A program made the translations under genes and the position numbers. From Chondrosia reniformis (taxonomy: Eukaryota; Porifera; Demospongiae; Chondrillida; Chondrillidae): 64,000 nt of DNA. Positions within the stretch are counted from its first letter, which is position 1, and the number at the start of each line of letters is the position of its first letter. The notes under the pieces are model-generated. The model was not told the origin of the DNA, ran no database searches, and worked only from the letters and a program-made list of their open reading frames with translations. This document shows positions 37,933 to 50,643 of the stretch, piece by piece. The stretch lies in contig OX359189.1 of assembly GCA_947172415.1 (NCBI GenBank), positions 2,936,501 to 3,000,500 of the forward strand. The letters run 5' to 3'.

Positions 37933-38739
37933 ATGAGACATGGTAAGAAATTTCGGAAACTTGGACGAGATCGCCGTCACAGACAAGCCCTTTTAAAGAA
38001 CTTAGCCACAGCGCTAATGAAACATGAACGAATAGTAACCACGCTAGCCAAAGCTAAAGAGCTAAAAAGGGTTGGAGATAGAGTAAGTTATTGCAAACTT
38101 CATCAAGGTAGCTATCGTTTTTCTAAACAATTAAACACGGTTTACAGAGTAATCTTGTATTCTCCTATAAGATGATAACCCATGCTAAAAGAGGGACGCC
38201 ACAGTCTAGAAAGGAGTTGGACAGATGGATGAAGGTAAATGAATGTCTCTATGAGCTACCATATTGCACTCTTTATATATGTAATCTCGTATACTACAAC
38301 GTGCTAATAAAAATATTGTCAATAAGCTTTGCACATGCCTAGATAATTGTTACAATAACAAGCAATACCAGACATAATAATCTCAAAACAGATTAATAGC
38401 ATTAGATTCTAATTTAACAATCAATGGCTTGTCTATTGCAATGTGAATGAATTTTATGCTGTTTTTTAGGAGAAATATGTAGTACCAAAGGTACTGGGAC
38501 CTCTAGCCAAGAGATATGAAGGTCGTGAGGGTGGATATACTAGGGTATTGCGCATACCAAACAGAAAAGGTGATCAGGCTGAGATGGCAGTGATTGAGCT
38601 CGTTGAAAATGGCTTACCTCCACTGCCGCATCCAAAGACGATAGAAGAATATAATAGACTTCAGACACAGATGACTGCAAGGAGTGTTATAAATGGAGTT
38701 GAGCAGATAAATGTGCCTCCACAGGGCACTCCGGTTTAA
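37933..38739 (+). CDS. MRPL17: mitochondrial large-subunit ribosomal protein L17
   Basis: Three exons: 37933-38082, 38172-38234, 38470-38739 (160 aa; all phase 0). The bL17 core is clear: [40 protein letters not shown], then THAKRG and [23 protein letters not shown], as in bacterial L17 and animal mL17. The C-terminal 40 residues extend past the bacterial protein, as in animals. It starts with M-R-H-G, closer to bacterial L17 than the human protein, which has extra N-terminal residues; a mitochondrial presequence is therefore not obvious. A possible poly(A) signal AATAAA is at 38902. It diverges from ETFB and the tRNA. Confidence 0.95.
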
Positions 38740-39174
38740 TCAAGATGGGTGCCATCTTTAATTAACTCTATTTTACCTATTTGGACTATTCAAATGCTGT
38801 GTTGGAAGTTTTTGTGTATATCCATGCAACTATCTGAATGTTATTGACCTATTTACAAGCGGGTATAAAGCTTGAAATGATAGCGAAACATATTTCAGGC
38901 TAATAAAATAAGGATTTCTTCTAATTCTGCCAAATGGATCTTTTGAATGTTTCGTATTTCGATTTTTTTTAATGTCTTTTTGGTCATTTCGACCCTTTAG
39001 AGAACAGAGGATTTTTCATATGTTATGATTTATGTACATTACTGTCATCAGTACCGACTTGGCATGAAAATGTCTAATGGAATAAAAAGCAGGAAAAACT
39101 CCCAGGAAATATAATATCGATCCCTATACGTTTTCAATATCGATATCTATCGATCGTGGTCGCCACTTTTGAAA
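38740..39174. other. spacer between mL17 and CEP120
   Basis: Holds the 3' UTR and AATAAA of mL17 and the CEP120 upstream region, with an ATCGAT-rich stretch near 39115-39155. No clear X-box (RFX site) was found. Confidence 0.5.
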
Positions 39175-42100
39175 ATGGAAGGCGATACAATTTTGCTTGT
39201 TATCAGTGTGTTAGAAGGTAAGGAAGTAATTCCGTAAGCAATTTATAGCAAGACAAACTCTTTATTTGCTTATTATAGTGAACCTTTATATAAATAAATT
39301 TCTGATTCAAATGTGTAATTTCAATCAAAATTTTTAAACTTACTTTCTCGCTTACCTCTTCTGCGTTCTAACGTAAATAATGTCCTATTTAATGTTGTTC
39401 TATAAACATAGGCCGCCGATTTCCATCCATAACAACTAAATTACTACTAGTAGAAGGTACATTCAATGGAGAGAGTCTACAGTCCGATCCAGTTCCGCAC
39501 GAATCGAATCCAAAAATTAAGACTGAATTGGCATGGGAACTGACAAAGAAAATATTTCACCAACACAAGCTACAAAGAACACCACTGAAACTAAAGGTTA
39601 GCTACCGAAAAATTTGGGGCAATAGGATTCCGACCTATTGGCGCTCGGTAAGATAGTTTGAAGACACGTTCTGTGCTACAATTCTCTTAGATCACGCGTA
39701 ACCGTAAGCATTTGCTAATTGTATGTGTACTATATAAATATTTGACACTTTATACTGCTATATTATCCTTGTCCATTCAACACTACTTCCAATAATTAAC
39801 GGCTTACAAAGAAGTACCATTTGCTATGCATTTCAAGCTAATGTGTAGGTTAAGAGACTGGGTGTAGGCGTGGACCTGGACTGGGTGTAACCATGGACCT
39901 GGACTGGGTGTAGGTGTGGACCTGGACTGGGTGTAGGTCCACTGGACTGGGTGTAGGCATGGACCTGGACTGCGTGTAGGTCCACTGGACTGGGTGTAGG
40001 CGTGGACCTGGACTGGGTGTAGGTCCACTGGACTGGGTGTAGGCATGGACCTGGACTGGGTGTAACCATGGACCTGGACTGGGTGTAGGTCCACTGGACT
40101 GGGTGTAGGCGTGGACCTGGATTGTTAGCTTTTGTGATACACACATATGCTGCTCAAGTATTACACATGTTTTTAGTGCTTTTGTGTTGATGACCATACC
40201 TCAAAGAAGGACCTCATGGGTTATGTGATGCTGGACCTGCGGATGGCCCAAAACAGCAAACCCATTGAGACCGTTGGCAAGTGGTACCCGTTAATGAACA
40301 GCAGTTACCAGAAGCACAAGCCAGAGCTTAACATTGCCATCACCATAGAAACGGAAGAACAGTACCATCCTATACCCCCACAGTTACCTGTCAATTTTTC
40401 AACAAGTGTGTCCGCATGCATTTACATACGTACATATTACATATGCTGATTGAAATTCTGTGCTATCTATTACATTATAGTTAACATGCTTTGTAAATGT
40501 ACACCCCTCAGTGCTCTGCCATAGAGGAATCTTTAATAGTGAAGAAGAATCAAGAAGAAGAATCCACTACTTCCTGTATACATAGCTTTTCTGTTGAATT
40601 ATGTACATATACGTACGTATGTGTACTCTATTATATACGTATTGTGTAAATTTTTCAAATAATTTTAATGAAATTCAAATGCAGTATTTCATATATTAGT
40701 CATTCAGTGATATCTTCAGTATCCACTGTACATTTCACTATATAGTTTTCCCCATTTACAGCTTCTGATAGTGGCACCTCTCACTTGTCCTTGCTTTTGG
40801 ATGAGAATGAAGGGTACTATGTCATTGGACCTCGACAACAAGCCGAATCCATCTTTATCGTTAGCATGTTGATATCATCAGTTCACCAACTGGCGCAGGT
40901 ACAGAAGGCAATACAATACATATAGGTCATACATGTCTATCATAAACTACGTACATACTTGCATATCTTATTAGCAATACCCAAATGCTACGTACATATT
41001 TGGAATGGTGTCCAGATTACTGGAGTCCCATCTAAATAGCCTGGCCAAGTACATGATGTTGCTAAATTTGTAGGAATGATTTTTTTTGAAATGCTAGGGA
41101 TATGTTTTGATTATAATACAACTGGGATTTCTGAGTACCCATAACCTTAACAGGATTGGACCTTTCACTCATCATGCATACATACGTAGATCTTCATTGA
41201 TAAATGAGACATGTACGTACTCAGGATTTTCTCATTAAATCTTACAGCAAAGAGTGTTAGCAAATGTACAAAACAATTTCAATAGTTTCTTTGATTACCT
41301 CCTTCCACACACTTACTTAGGTAGTTCCAGTTTCATCAGAAGTTAAGGCTGAGCGTAGATATCACTTTTATTACAGTTTATTTGGTAATGACATTCACAG
41401 TGAACCTGTGGTTGACATGGCAACCAATGACTTCCAGCCAGAAAGGGCGAGTGTCCGCTTCTTTACCTCAATGGAAATGATGAACCTCTTCCTCGCAGCA
41501 CAACAGGATATCAAGGTATGCTACCTTCATGAAATCTCACGGTAAAGTCAGCAAAGTTTAATGGCATGAAACATTGTTATTCCTGTTTATTATAATGTGA
41601 CTAATAGAAGATAAAGGCTACTAAGCCCCTCCCACCAGTTCTATGCTTTGATATCAATGATATTTAGAGCTTTATACGTACATTGACGAGGTTATGACAG
41701 ATATGACATTCTGACCTAAGTAAGTATGTAACTGTTTTTCCCCTAGTACATACGTATGTACATGTATCCTATTGTATTAATCATATTTAAAAGGAGTTTT
41801 ATGTACGTATGTTGACTTTTCTGTGGGTAGCATGAAATCAGACTTATGAATACCATAATATTTAACCTAAATTGTGGTTTAGAGAATTGTAACTGAAACA
41901 TGAGAAGTATATTCTTTCAACATGGTATTTTTCTTTCACATTTACCACCTCTTTTCCTGTCACCTGACTACATGTCACTGCCTGATTTTTGCAAGTGCAT
42001 GCATGACCATGTATTGTAAGTACGTATATGGTGATTAAATATTCCAATTTCACAATTATTATTGGTAATAAAAACTTCTATTCACCTGTTCTTCTGTTTT

Positions 42101-45100
42101 TGTGTCTAGATCCACTTTTGTTGTGATGGGAATACTGTGGCTACCACTTCCATACCCGTAGCCCACCTCTCAAAAGTACCCGAGTTTAGTGAGGAGTACC
42201 TCTTGACTTCTCCTAATACCACTGGGCGTGCCTCCATTGTTGTGTCAGTGTCACTCGTCAAGGAATCCCCCCTTCCCCCTATTCTCAGACCCTTACATGG
42301 AGCTACTGAACCAACCAGTGTACCCAGGGGCCCAAGCCCGCAGGGCCCACCTAAGGATTCAAGACTGCACGGCCAAACTGAAGGTTCAGGTATAGACGCA
42401 GTTAAAACGCAACCCCTGAAAACACAGAATGGTGAAATTTTATCCACAGCTCAGCTCCAGAATATACGTGAAGATTCTACAGTCTCCCATCCCAAATCGA
42501 TCTCTTTAGCAGCCCCACCCTCCTTAAGCCAAGGTCTTCACACATCACCACCACCCACAAGCACTCACTCAGCACGACGTAATCTTCAATCGTCCTTTGA
42601 AGAGGCTGCTAGCAAATCACACAGCAGCAGTCAGATGGATTCATCTAGCACAAATACCTCCATGGAAACGGCTAATGCGAAGACAGCCAACCCTCAAGAA
42701 GCAAGTTCAATAACCCATAAACCAGGCCCTGGTTTCTCTCAAGGACCCCCTTCATCAAGTACCCAACCAGTTATGCCTGCTGAAGCAGTGTTCCAGCCTA
42801 CAGTGACCTGTTCTGCTCCCCATACTGCTCAATACATACAGAGTGTTGTGAATTCTTCACCATTAGTAAACCAAAAGGGGAATATCCGTTCATTTTCAAA
42901 GGGAGTGTCCAGTCCATCAAGCCTAGGTCTTCATCACTTCTGTTATGCCATTGATATTCAATCCATCAAAAACATGAGTCATCAATCCACTCTCAACTGC
43001 TGGGCCAGGTAAGACGTCCATAGCTTTAGCATATTTACTATTGTAATATTGTCACATCACATTAAATATCTACCTTGCAACTACAAGACTACGTATATGT
43101 GTGTAGTAATGAGCCACCAATAGTTCTATCAAAATTCAGGAAATATGTATGTACGTACGTACATGTACATACGTAGCTCACATACTTAAGAGCCAAGACA
43201 GCCAACTTCACTCTTTCTACACACACAATATTGCATAACATGTTCAACAACTGCTGTTATACGTACGTATGTTCAGCACAATGCTGATACAACATTAATG
43301 TATTAACTTCAATTTAAATTTGTTTCCTGGTATGCGTACATTTAGGTATTGTTATCCATTTTTTGGCGTTAACTCATACGTTGTATTCCAGCCGGCACTC
43401 ACTATCCCTCCACTTGGTGAGCAAGGCTTCACAGAGTCCTACTGTGCTTTTGACTTTGCCACAACTCTAACATCACTCAGTAACCACTTAATAAGGTAAG
43501 AACTCCCTAACAAGCATGTGTTTGGCTTTTGCAGATTTTGTTTGTGTATGTACAGTTTATATATAGCAAGCTTTACATATGTATCTGATTGATTATTGTT
43601 CTCAGCCTATTACAGTGGTTTAATCTGTCCTTTCCTTTCAAATGTCTTCTACCACCTATGTATGTAGTACTCCTCTCATGATTGAAGTGCTCAGTGGCAC
43701 AGCTGTCGTAGGACATGCCCAAGTCCCTCTCAGCGATGTACTGGGAGAACCAAAAGTAACTATTCAAGCACCTGGTGTAACTGGACTCAGGCAGATGAAG
43801 ACAGGGCTTGTCAAGGCTAGATCTAGCTCCAAAGATCTGCCTTTTGCTGAAGTGACTGTAAGATTAGTTTTAGAAGACTATGGACCCCCAAAGAAGGCAC
43901 TGACACATGAAGAACACCCAGCTATCAGCAGAATTGGACTTGTTCAGAAACCGCAAACTGTACATGAAGTGGATGAAGGAAGGCAACTTGAAGGCCATGG
44001 TAATGGTAGCCATGAGGACCCAAGGACAGGCTCACAGTATAAAGCAGCATTAGAGCTGGAACTTTGGAAAGAAGAACAGGAGAAAACATTCCTAGCACAA
44101 GTAAGGACACATGAATAATCTAATACACCACTTTCCTACATGTTACTATTCTGTAATAAATTAAAAAGCCTATAGGGAACTAAACCTGGTGAGAGCTTGT
44201 GATGAGGATACAGGAGTCTTCTTCTTCTTTTGCTCCACTGGGCCAGACAGCCGTTTCTGGGAATTCTCCACCCTTCATCAGTGAGCCTGGGAATCTTTTT
44301 CTTGATCTTTCCTTTCGGTGATCTTTTGTGAATCCTTGTACGTACATACATATGTGCACAGATAACAAATTTGGTCAAGAGATTTTTAATGTTACAAATG
44401 TTGGTAATTGAAAAAATAATCTATGCAGCAAATTTTACAGACTAAAGAAAAGAAAAATAGATGAGACCTCTGTAAATGTATATACGTACATCCAGTGTTT
44501 ATATGTAAATGTGTATACATCCAGTGTTTATATGTAAATGTGTATACATCCAGTGTTTATATGTAAATGTGTATACATCCAGTGTTTATATGTAAATGTG
44601 TATACATCCAGTGTTTATATGTAAATGTGTATACATCCAGTGTTTATATACACAAGTTTATTTGTTTATGCAGCTTCAAGAAAAGGAGGAGAAACATTTG
44701 AAATTGCTAGTTACTGAACAGCAAAAGAGGGAGAATGAGAGAGAGAGTCAACTTAGAAAAAAAGTTGAAGAATACTCTCGTTTGGAGAAAGAATTCAAGT
44801 CAGCTTTGTCTGAAGTACGAACTCAGCAAGATCAGCTCAGAGAGAAAGAGTATAAGGTTTGAATGCTGCCCTTATTGTACATATTCATTGTACACAGACT
44901 AAAATAGTACTCAATAGTTGTATGTACTCTTAGAGCTTTTAGTCTCTCATATGAACTATGTAGTAATATACCGTAATTTGGGAAATTTTCATTGTTAAAA
45001 TATTTTCGTGGTTGGCCCAAACCATGGAAATGTCTCGCATGAAATTTTTGCTTGTTCATTTGTTTGTCCTAATCAAGAAGTGCGGTTGGTTTCTACCATG

Positions 45101-47008
45101 AAATATTTCAACACGAAAATTTCACACAAACATTTTCCGAATTACGGTATGGGTGGTTAGACTTAGTATAAGCACAATGATGCACCACAGGTAGCAAAGA
45201 ATTAGATTACATAACACAAAGAAGAATAACTCTCTGGTTCTCTTTGCTGTGTTCTGTAGGTAGAGAAGGCCCACAAAGATGCCTTGTTTGAAAGGGAACA
45301 GTATCATTTGAAACTTCAGCAGGAAATCCAGCACATAAAGGATAGTTATGCAGTACAACTGGAAATGGAGAAAAGTAGAGTAAATGAACTTGAAATGCAA
45401 GTAAAGAGATTAATTGGACAAGTTAGTTGATATACGTACGTACGTACCTTGTATGTATGAGTTTAATGATACTGGACATACTTATATATGTATATATGTA
45501 TGTTTTGTGTACATGTGTGTGTGTTCATTTGTCTAATGATATATTTTAGTGTACTGTATGATAAGCAAAAAATAATCACTGGAAAGTACGTATTACGCCA
45601 GCCTAATCTTGGCTGGGGGACCAAAGTCCTATTAAATTGGCAACCAGTGATCGCCTCCCCAATCACTGGTGATCCAGTGATTATTTTTTGCTTATCATCA
45701 TAGCCTTTGCACAGGCCAAGTGCAATTACGTAACTCCCATTATTCACGTATACTGTACGTACGTACTCCTATACATATGTAGTAAAGTTATTCTGTAGCT
45801 TCATGCTCTTACTGTTATACATCTGTACAGTTGACTGATGGAGAGCGGAGGTACAAGTCATTGGAAGCAGAATATACAAGCTATCGTGAGTCATCCAGAC
45901 AACAGCCAGAGTCGCAACTGCAGGCACAATTGAGTTTGTTGCACATTGAAAAGGTGTGTATATCAGATGACCATATATTCAGTATTTAACTGCGCACATG
46001 TACACATACGTATATACAACTAAAGGATTTAAAGCTTCTTGTAACTACGTACATATGTATGTACATGTACGTATTTACATCATCACAGCCAGAGGTTGTC
46101 TTTTTACATTCACCATAAAATAATGTTACATAACTTGATAAGTCCCCATATATTTTTCCTATTAAATTATATTATTAGTATACTTGTGTCTACCCAATAT
46201 CCTAATGTATGTTTGTATACTCACAGTCTGAACTTGAACGCAAGCTCAGTTCTGTATCAAGGAGCAAAGTTCACTACAAGCAGCAATGGAGCAAATGCCT
46301 TCAGGAACTTGCTGTAGCAAGACAGAAGGAACAGAAGGCCCTAAAGGAGAAAATGTTGCGACAAGAGAAGACAGTTGATGAGCTGAGGAAATCTATTCAA
46401 GTTAACAATGATACCAAAGTACGTATGTAAAATCTGACAAAATAATAAATAATTAAAATTCAACACAAAATCCACTGGAAAGATAATGTTTATTAAGCTG
46501 AGTCCTTTTCATCTTTACCTCATATTTGTTAGGACTTGGAGAAAGAACTAGCAGAAATAAGGCAAGCGACACTAAAATTGACTGAGCAAGCAGCATCCAA
46601 GACCAGTCCAAGAACCAAGGAGGTACCCCCAGCAACAGAAACAGTGGATACAGATGTTACTCGTCTTATTGAAGAGAGGGACACTCTACTGCAGACAGGT
46701 ACTGTCTATGCTGACAATGCTAAATTCTATGACTATAACTTAACTTGGCTCTCACATTTATTGCATCCTTATAAGAATACATTTAAATATACAGTTTTCA
46801 GCCCTGTATTACATACTATCATGTATGTAACAACCTGAACCAAAATTAAGAAAGTACAGTTGTTGCTGTAGGGGTGTACTCTAAAATATTATTATATAAT
46901 ATATTTTCAATTTCTCATTTCTTTCTATACACAGGTGTGTATACAACAAATGACCCTACAATACTTAAGCTAGATGAAGAAATCAGAAACAAACTCACAA
47001 AACACTAG
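39175..47008 (+). CDS. CEP120: centrosomal protein of 120 kDa
   Basis: Fourteen exons: 39175-39217, 39412-39596, 40177-40405, 40762-40898, 41321-41515, 42110-43008, 43346-43495, 43668-44100, 44674-44856, 45260-45421, 45831-45953, 46227-46418, 46533-46698, 46935-47008 (1056 aa; human 986). Landmarks: TELAWELTKKIFHQHKLQRTP, YVMLDLRMAQ, FYYSLLFGND-like YYSLFGND, ERASVRFF, ESYCAFDFAT, YKAALELELWKEEQEK, KVHYKQQWSKCLQELA and TRLIEERDTLLQTGVY. N-terminal C2 domains (about 1-265), a long Ser/Pro/Thr-rich linker in the 899-base exon 6 (about 290-540), a third C2 (about 545-690), then coiled coil from about 735. Known role: centriole elongation and ciliogenesis. The donor of exon 9 (GTTTGA) is weak. 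A possible poly(A) signal AATAAA is at 47185. Introns hold two minisatellites, two MITEs and one repeat A copy. Confidence 0.95.
39854..40121. repeat. minisatellite in CEP120 intron 2, two unit types
   Basis: Built on GGACTGGGTGTAGG followed either by (C)(G/A)TGGACCT or by TCCACT, in mixed order, with GTAACCATGGACCT variants. About a dozen units. Long open frames over it on the minus strand are repeat artefacts. It ends about 55 bases before the acceptor of exon 3. Confidence 0.9.
44104..44342 (+). mobile_element. repeat family A, copy in CEP120 intron 8
   Basis: Full-length copy in sense orientation. It begins (ACACATGAATAATCTAAT) only a few bases after the GTAAGG donor of exon 8. Confidence 0.7.
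44490..44650. repeat. 29-base tandem repeat in CEP120 intron 8
   Basis: About 5.5 copies of a unit running TCCAGTGTTTATATGTAAAT then GTGTATACA. The last partial copy stops about 25 bases before the acceptor of exon 9. Confidence 0.9.
44969..45149. mobile_element. MITE with TACCGTAATT ends, CEP120 intron 9
   Basis: 181 bases. The left end TACCGTAATTTGGGAAATTT is matched by the inverse of the right end, which reads TACCGTAATTCGGAAAATG. Inner arms (AAATTTTC, CCATGG / CCATG) also mirror loosely. No coding capacity. Confidence 0.7.
45558..45698. mobile_element. 141-base MITE with perfect 25-base terminal inverted repeats, CEP120 intron 10
   Basis: Left end ATGATAAGCAAAAAATAATC plus ACTGG; the right end is its exact inverse complement. 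Unique centre of about 90 bases. The perfect ends suggest a recent insertion. No clear target duplication. Confidence 0.8.
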
Positions 47009-47329
47009 CCCCTGTATAGTTATGGTATATGCAATTGACATGTTGTGCAAAAGTTTTATGGTTCATGAACATGCAAATATATCTACATTTTTATATATTT
47101 ATTCAAAGAGAAACATCTACTAAAACCTATAAATTATATATATATATATTATGCATGTTTATTCGTTCGTCAGAATATTGTAAAAATAAAGACAGTGATC
47201 ATACGTATGGTAAGACTAACATTGTAGAAGTGGCATACTGAAACTTAAAACATCACTTCTATGTTTGGGCACATCATGATAATAGAATGAATTTTGTCTA
47301 TTTCTGTTTAACCCCCTTGCGAACATTGT

Positions 47330-47807
47330 ATAAACATGTAAGGCATCGAAACATGTTTTGTAAGTTCCATCAAAATTTCAAAAACTCATTGGACATGCTT
47401 TATAGATGTCTGTGATTGCTGACACAAAGTAGTAGCTTCATACCTTTCTATTTGATAGAGGTACAGACCTCAATGTACAATAAATTCTGATATACAGAGG
47501 TAATGTATGGTGAAAGATAGGGCAAATTATAAGCTCCATCAAAATTTCAAAGACTCATTGGACATGCTTTATAGATGTCTGTGATTGCTGACACAAAGTA
47601 GTAGCTTCATACCTTTCTATTTGATAGAAGTACAGACCTCAATGTACATTAAATTCTGATATACAGAGGTAATGTATGGTGAGAGATAGGGCAAATTATA
47701 AGTTTCCATCAAAATTTATTGAACATGCTTATAGATGTCTGTTTATAGTAGCACCAAGTATTAACTTTATATTCTATTCTGTAGAGCTGTAATCTATCAT
47801 AGACACA
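47330..47807. repeat. 170-base satellite, left block
   Basis: Nearly three units, each with GGTGARAGATAGGGCAAAT, a CATCAAAATTT-like part, GACATGCTTTATAGATGTC and a final AATGTACA-TAAATTCTGATATACA. GGTGA starts at 47509 and 47679, 170 bases apart. It is interrupted at 47808 by a transposon and resumes at 49113. Confidence 0.85.
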
Positions 47808-47809
47808 TA

Positions 47810-49110
47810 ATTGCGCAATACTATATAGTAAATGGCCGACCGTGAGTAATAGCAAAAGGCAAATTTGCTATAGTATTGTATATCTGAAAAATTAGAAGAT
47901 TTCTTATACACTTTGACATGTAATTTGTAGTACTTGATCATTGTTGAAGTCGTATTTATCCATATATAATATATGGATGCCGTTAAAGTGAAGCTTATCG
48001 AATCTGATGAAGCAAATTACTGCCGAGTTGAGCTTTGGGTGTCACTTTCGTGAGAAGAACCACTATACGACTTTAATGGTGTAGCATTTATATCGTGCGA
48101 TACTATTATGGAAATTATCGGTATACCAAGTTAAAACGATTTGACATGAATGGGGCAACTAGAAACACGTAGGGACAATCCAGAACGCAGCTATCAGAAG
48201 GTCTTTATATAGAGGCAGGTAGCCATTATACTATTACAGCAATTGAGATTGAGTGTGGCTGGTTATACTAGTTTACGTTCATATCGGAACGCCTCTCGCT
48301 AAAATCGTTTCTACATGGGACCAGAAAAGTAGTTCTCCTCCGCCAATCAAGACACTTACAGGATTCTATCCATTTTTCCCAGTTTCTAGATGAACCACAA
48401 ATACTGCATATACCTTTAAAATGGCTTGGAACGATGCGCTGATCCCGAATTAACTTGATATAATTTGACTACATTTTTCTCGCAAATACCCTATTCTTAA
48501 GTATGGAATAGCGCCAACCACAATCGTTTCCTTTTGAAATTTTGTTGTTTAAATAGAAGCGCAAAACCTTATAAAGTAGGCCTACCTGGACACATCTCTA
48601 TGGTGGTAGCGGTTCCCATAGGGGTTGGTAGCGCTTAGACTCTGAAGCTGTCTCCTAATCGGTTGGTGCCATAGAGACGTGCTCACCAATAATCCGGATT
48701 TCGGGGGGGTTCCACGTAATGTGGGATTGGCATCTGATATCTTTAAGGATTCATATGAGTCGGCCATATCGAGAAGAACTGGTTCTTCTCACGCAAGTGA
48801 CACCCAAAGCTCAACTCGGCAGAGCGTTACCACCGATCCCGGCCTCTGAGCGTCGTGGATGGTAGCGTTCGGTATGGTCCAACTTTTTTTCTTTGGAGTT
48901 TCGTTGGCCGTCGATCGGCAAAATTTCACTTTAACGACATCCATATAATATATGTGGATAAATACTGCTTCAACAACAATCAAGTACTACACAGTGCATA
49001 TCCATGTATATAAGAAATCTTTCAAAGAGTTCTAATTTTCAGACTTATATGAAGTACCGTATTTCACTCTTATACCTACTCAAGGTCGGCCATTTATAGT
49101 ATTACGCAAT
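47810..49110. mobile_element. 1.3-kb non-autonomous transposon with TA target duplication
   Basis: Left end ATTGCGCAATACTATATAGT, then AAATGGCCGACC. The inverse of the right end reads ATTGCGTAATACTATA then AAATGGCCGACC. Both sides are flanked by TA (47808-47809 and 49111-49112), as in the Tc1/mariner superfamily. The arms extend inward for over 200 bases (ATATTATATGGATG, GTTAAAGTGAA and GCCGAGTTGAGCTTTGGGTG occur on both sides, inverted), the right arm having about 110 extra bases. No transposase frame. It is inserted inside the satellite. Confidence 0.85.
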
Positions 49111-49112
49111 TA

Positions 49113-50643
49113 GAGTTTGCTAATGTATGGTGAGAGATAGGGCAAATCTGAGTAGGTATTAAAAATTGCAGAACTCAATGAAAACATTTCATATATCTCT
49201 GTGAATAATGAGATAGAGTGTTAGATTCATATCTCTTCATTTGGAAGAATTACAGCACTTAATGTACTTTAAATTACTGCTATAAGAATTGAATGTGTGG
49301 TGAGAGATAGGGCAAATTTGAGTAGATATCAAAACTTGAAAAACTCAATGAAAACCTTTCATACATCTCTGTGAGTACTGAGACAGAGTTTCAGATTCAT
49401 ATCTCTTTATTTGGAAGAGTTACAGCACTTAATGTACTTTTTATTACTGCTATAATAATAATAATAATAATTGTTTATTAGTTTGACATGCCATACAAAG
49501 ATTAATAAAGATGGCCCAACCAGTTCAGGTTTACAAGTCACATTACAAAGGAAAGTCATGATAAATACTTCATTGAGTTTTTTACGAATTAAATGTGTGG
49601 TGAGAGATAGGGCAAATTTGAGTATATAGATATCAAAACTTGAAAAACTCAATGAAAATCTTTCATACATCTCTGTGAGTACTGAGACAGAGTTGCAGAT
49701 TCATATCTCTTCATTTGAAAGAGTTACAGCACTTAATGTACTTTAAATTACTGCTATACGAATTAAATGTGTGGTGAGAGATAGGGCAAATTTGAGTATA
49801 TAGATATCAAAACTTGAAAAACTCAATGAAAATCTTTCATACATCTCTGTGAGTACTGAGACAGAGTTGCAGATTCATATCTCTTTCATTTGAAAGAGTT
49901 ACAGCACTTAATGTACTTTTTATTACTGCTATACGAATTGAATGTGTGGTGAGAGATAGGGCAAATTTGAGTAGATATCAAAATTTGCAAAACTCAATGA
50001 AAACCTTTCATACATCTCTGTGAGTACTGAGACAGAGTTTCAGATTCATATCTCTTCATTTGAAAGAGTTACAGCACTTAATGTACTTTTTATTACTGCT
50101 ATACACAGTTAATGTACGTATGGTGAGAGATAGGGCAAATTTGAGTAGATATCAAAATTTGACAAACTCAATGAAAACCTTTCATACATCTCTGTGAATA
50201 CTGAGACAGAGTTTCAGATTCATATCTCTTCATTTGGAAGAGGTACAGCACTTAATGTACTTTAAATTACTGCTATACACAGTTGATGTACGTATGGTGA
50301 GAGATAGGGCAAATTTGAGTAGATATCAAAATTTGCAAAACTCATTGGATGCCTTTCATACATCTCTGTGAATACTGAGATGGAGTTTCAGATTCATACC
50401 TCTTCATTTGGAAGAGTTACAGCAATTAATATAATGTACTCTAAATTGCTGCTATACAAAGTTAATGTATGGTGAGAGATTAGGGCAAATTTGAGTAGAT
50501 GTCAGTATTTACAGGCATGTATGAAACATTTCCAAACCGTTGTTGAAAGAGTTACAGCGCTCAATGTACATTAAATTCTGGTATACAAAGTTAATGTACG
50601 TACGTATGGTGAGAGATAGAGCAAATTATAAGTTACCATCAAA
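49113..50643. repeat. 170-176-base satellite, right block, ending at the HADH start codon
   Basis: About nine units. GGTGAGAGATAG starts at 49129, 49299, 49599, 49772, 49948, 50121, 50296, 50471 and 50609. The long step at 49299-49599 is due to a roughly 130-base insertion near 49455-49583 that contains an ATA run. The last unit reads AAATTATAAGTTACCATCAA just before AATGG, where other units have CATCAAAATTT, so the HADH ATG lies at the satellite edge. Confidence 0.9.

Noticed and set aside
39804..40197. Three long minus-strand open frames over CEP120 intron 2
   Set aside because: They are the same minisatellite read in three frames; the intron is fixed by flanking exons with matching phases.
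49440..49670. Open frame ending in a run of Tyr codons on the minus strand
   Set aside because: It reads an ATA/ATT microsatellite and satellite units; no gene signal.
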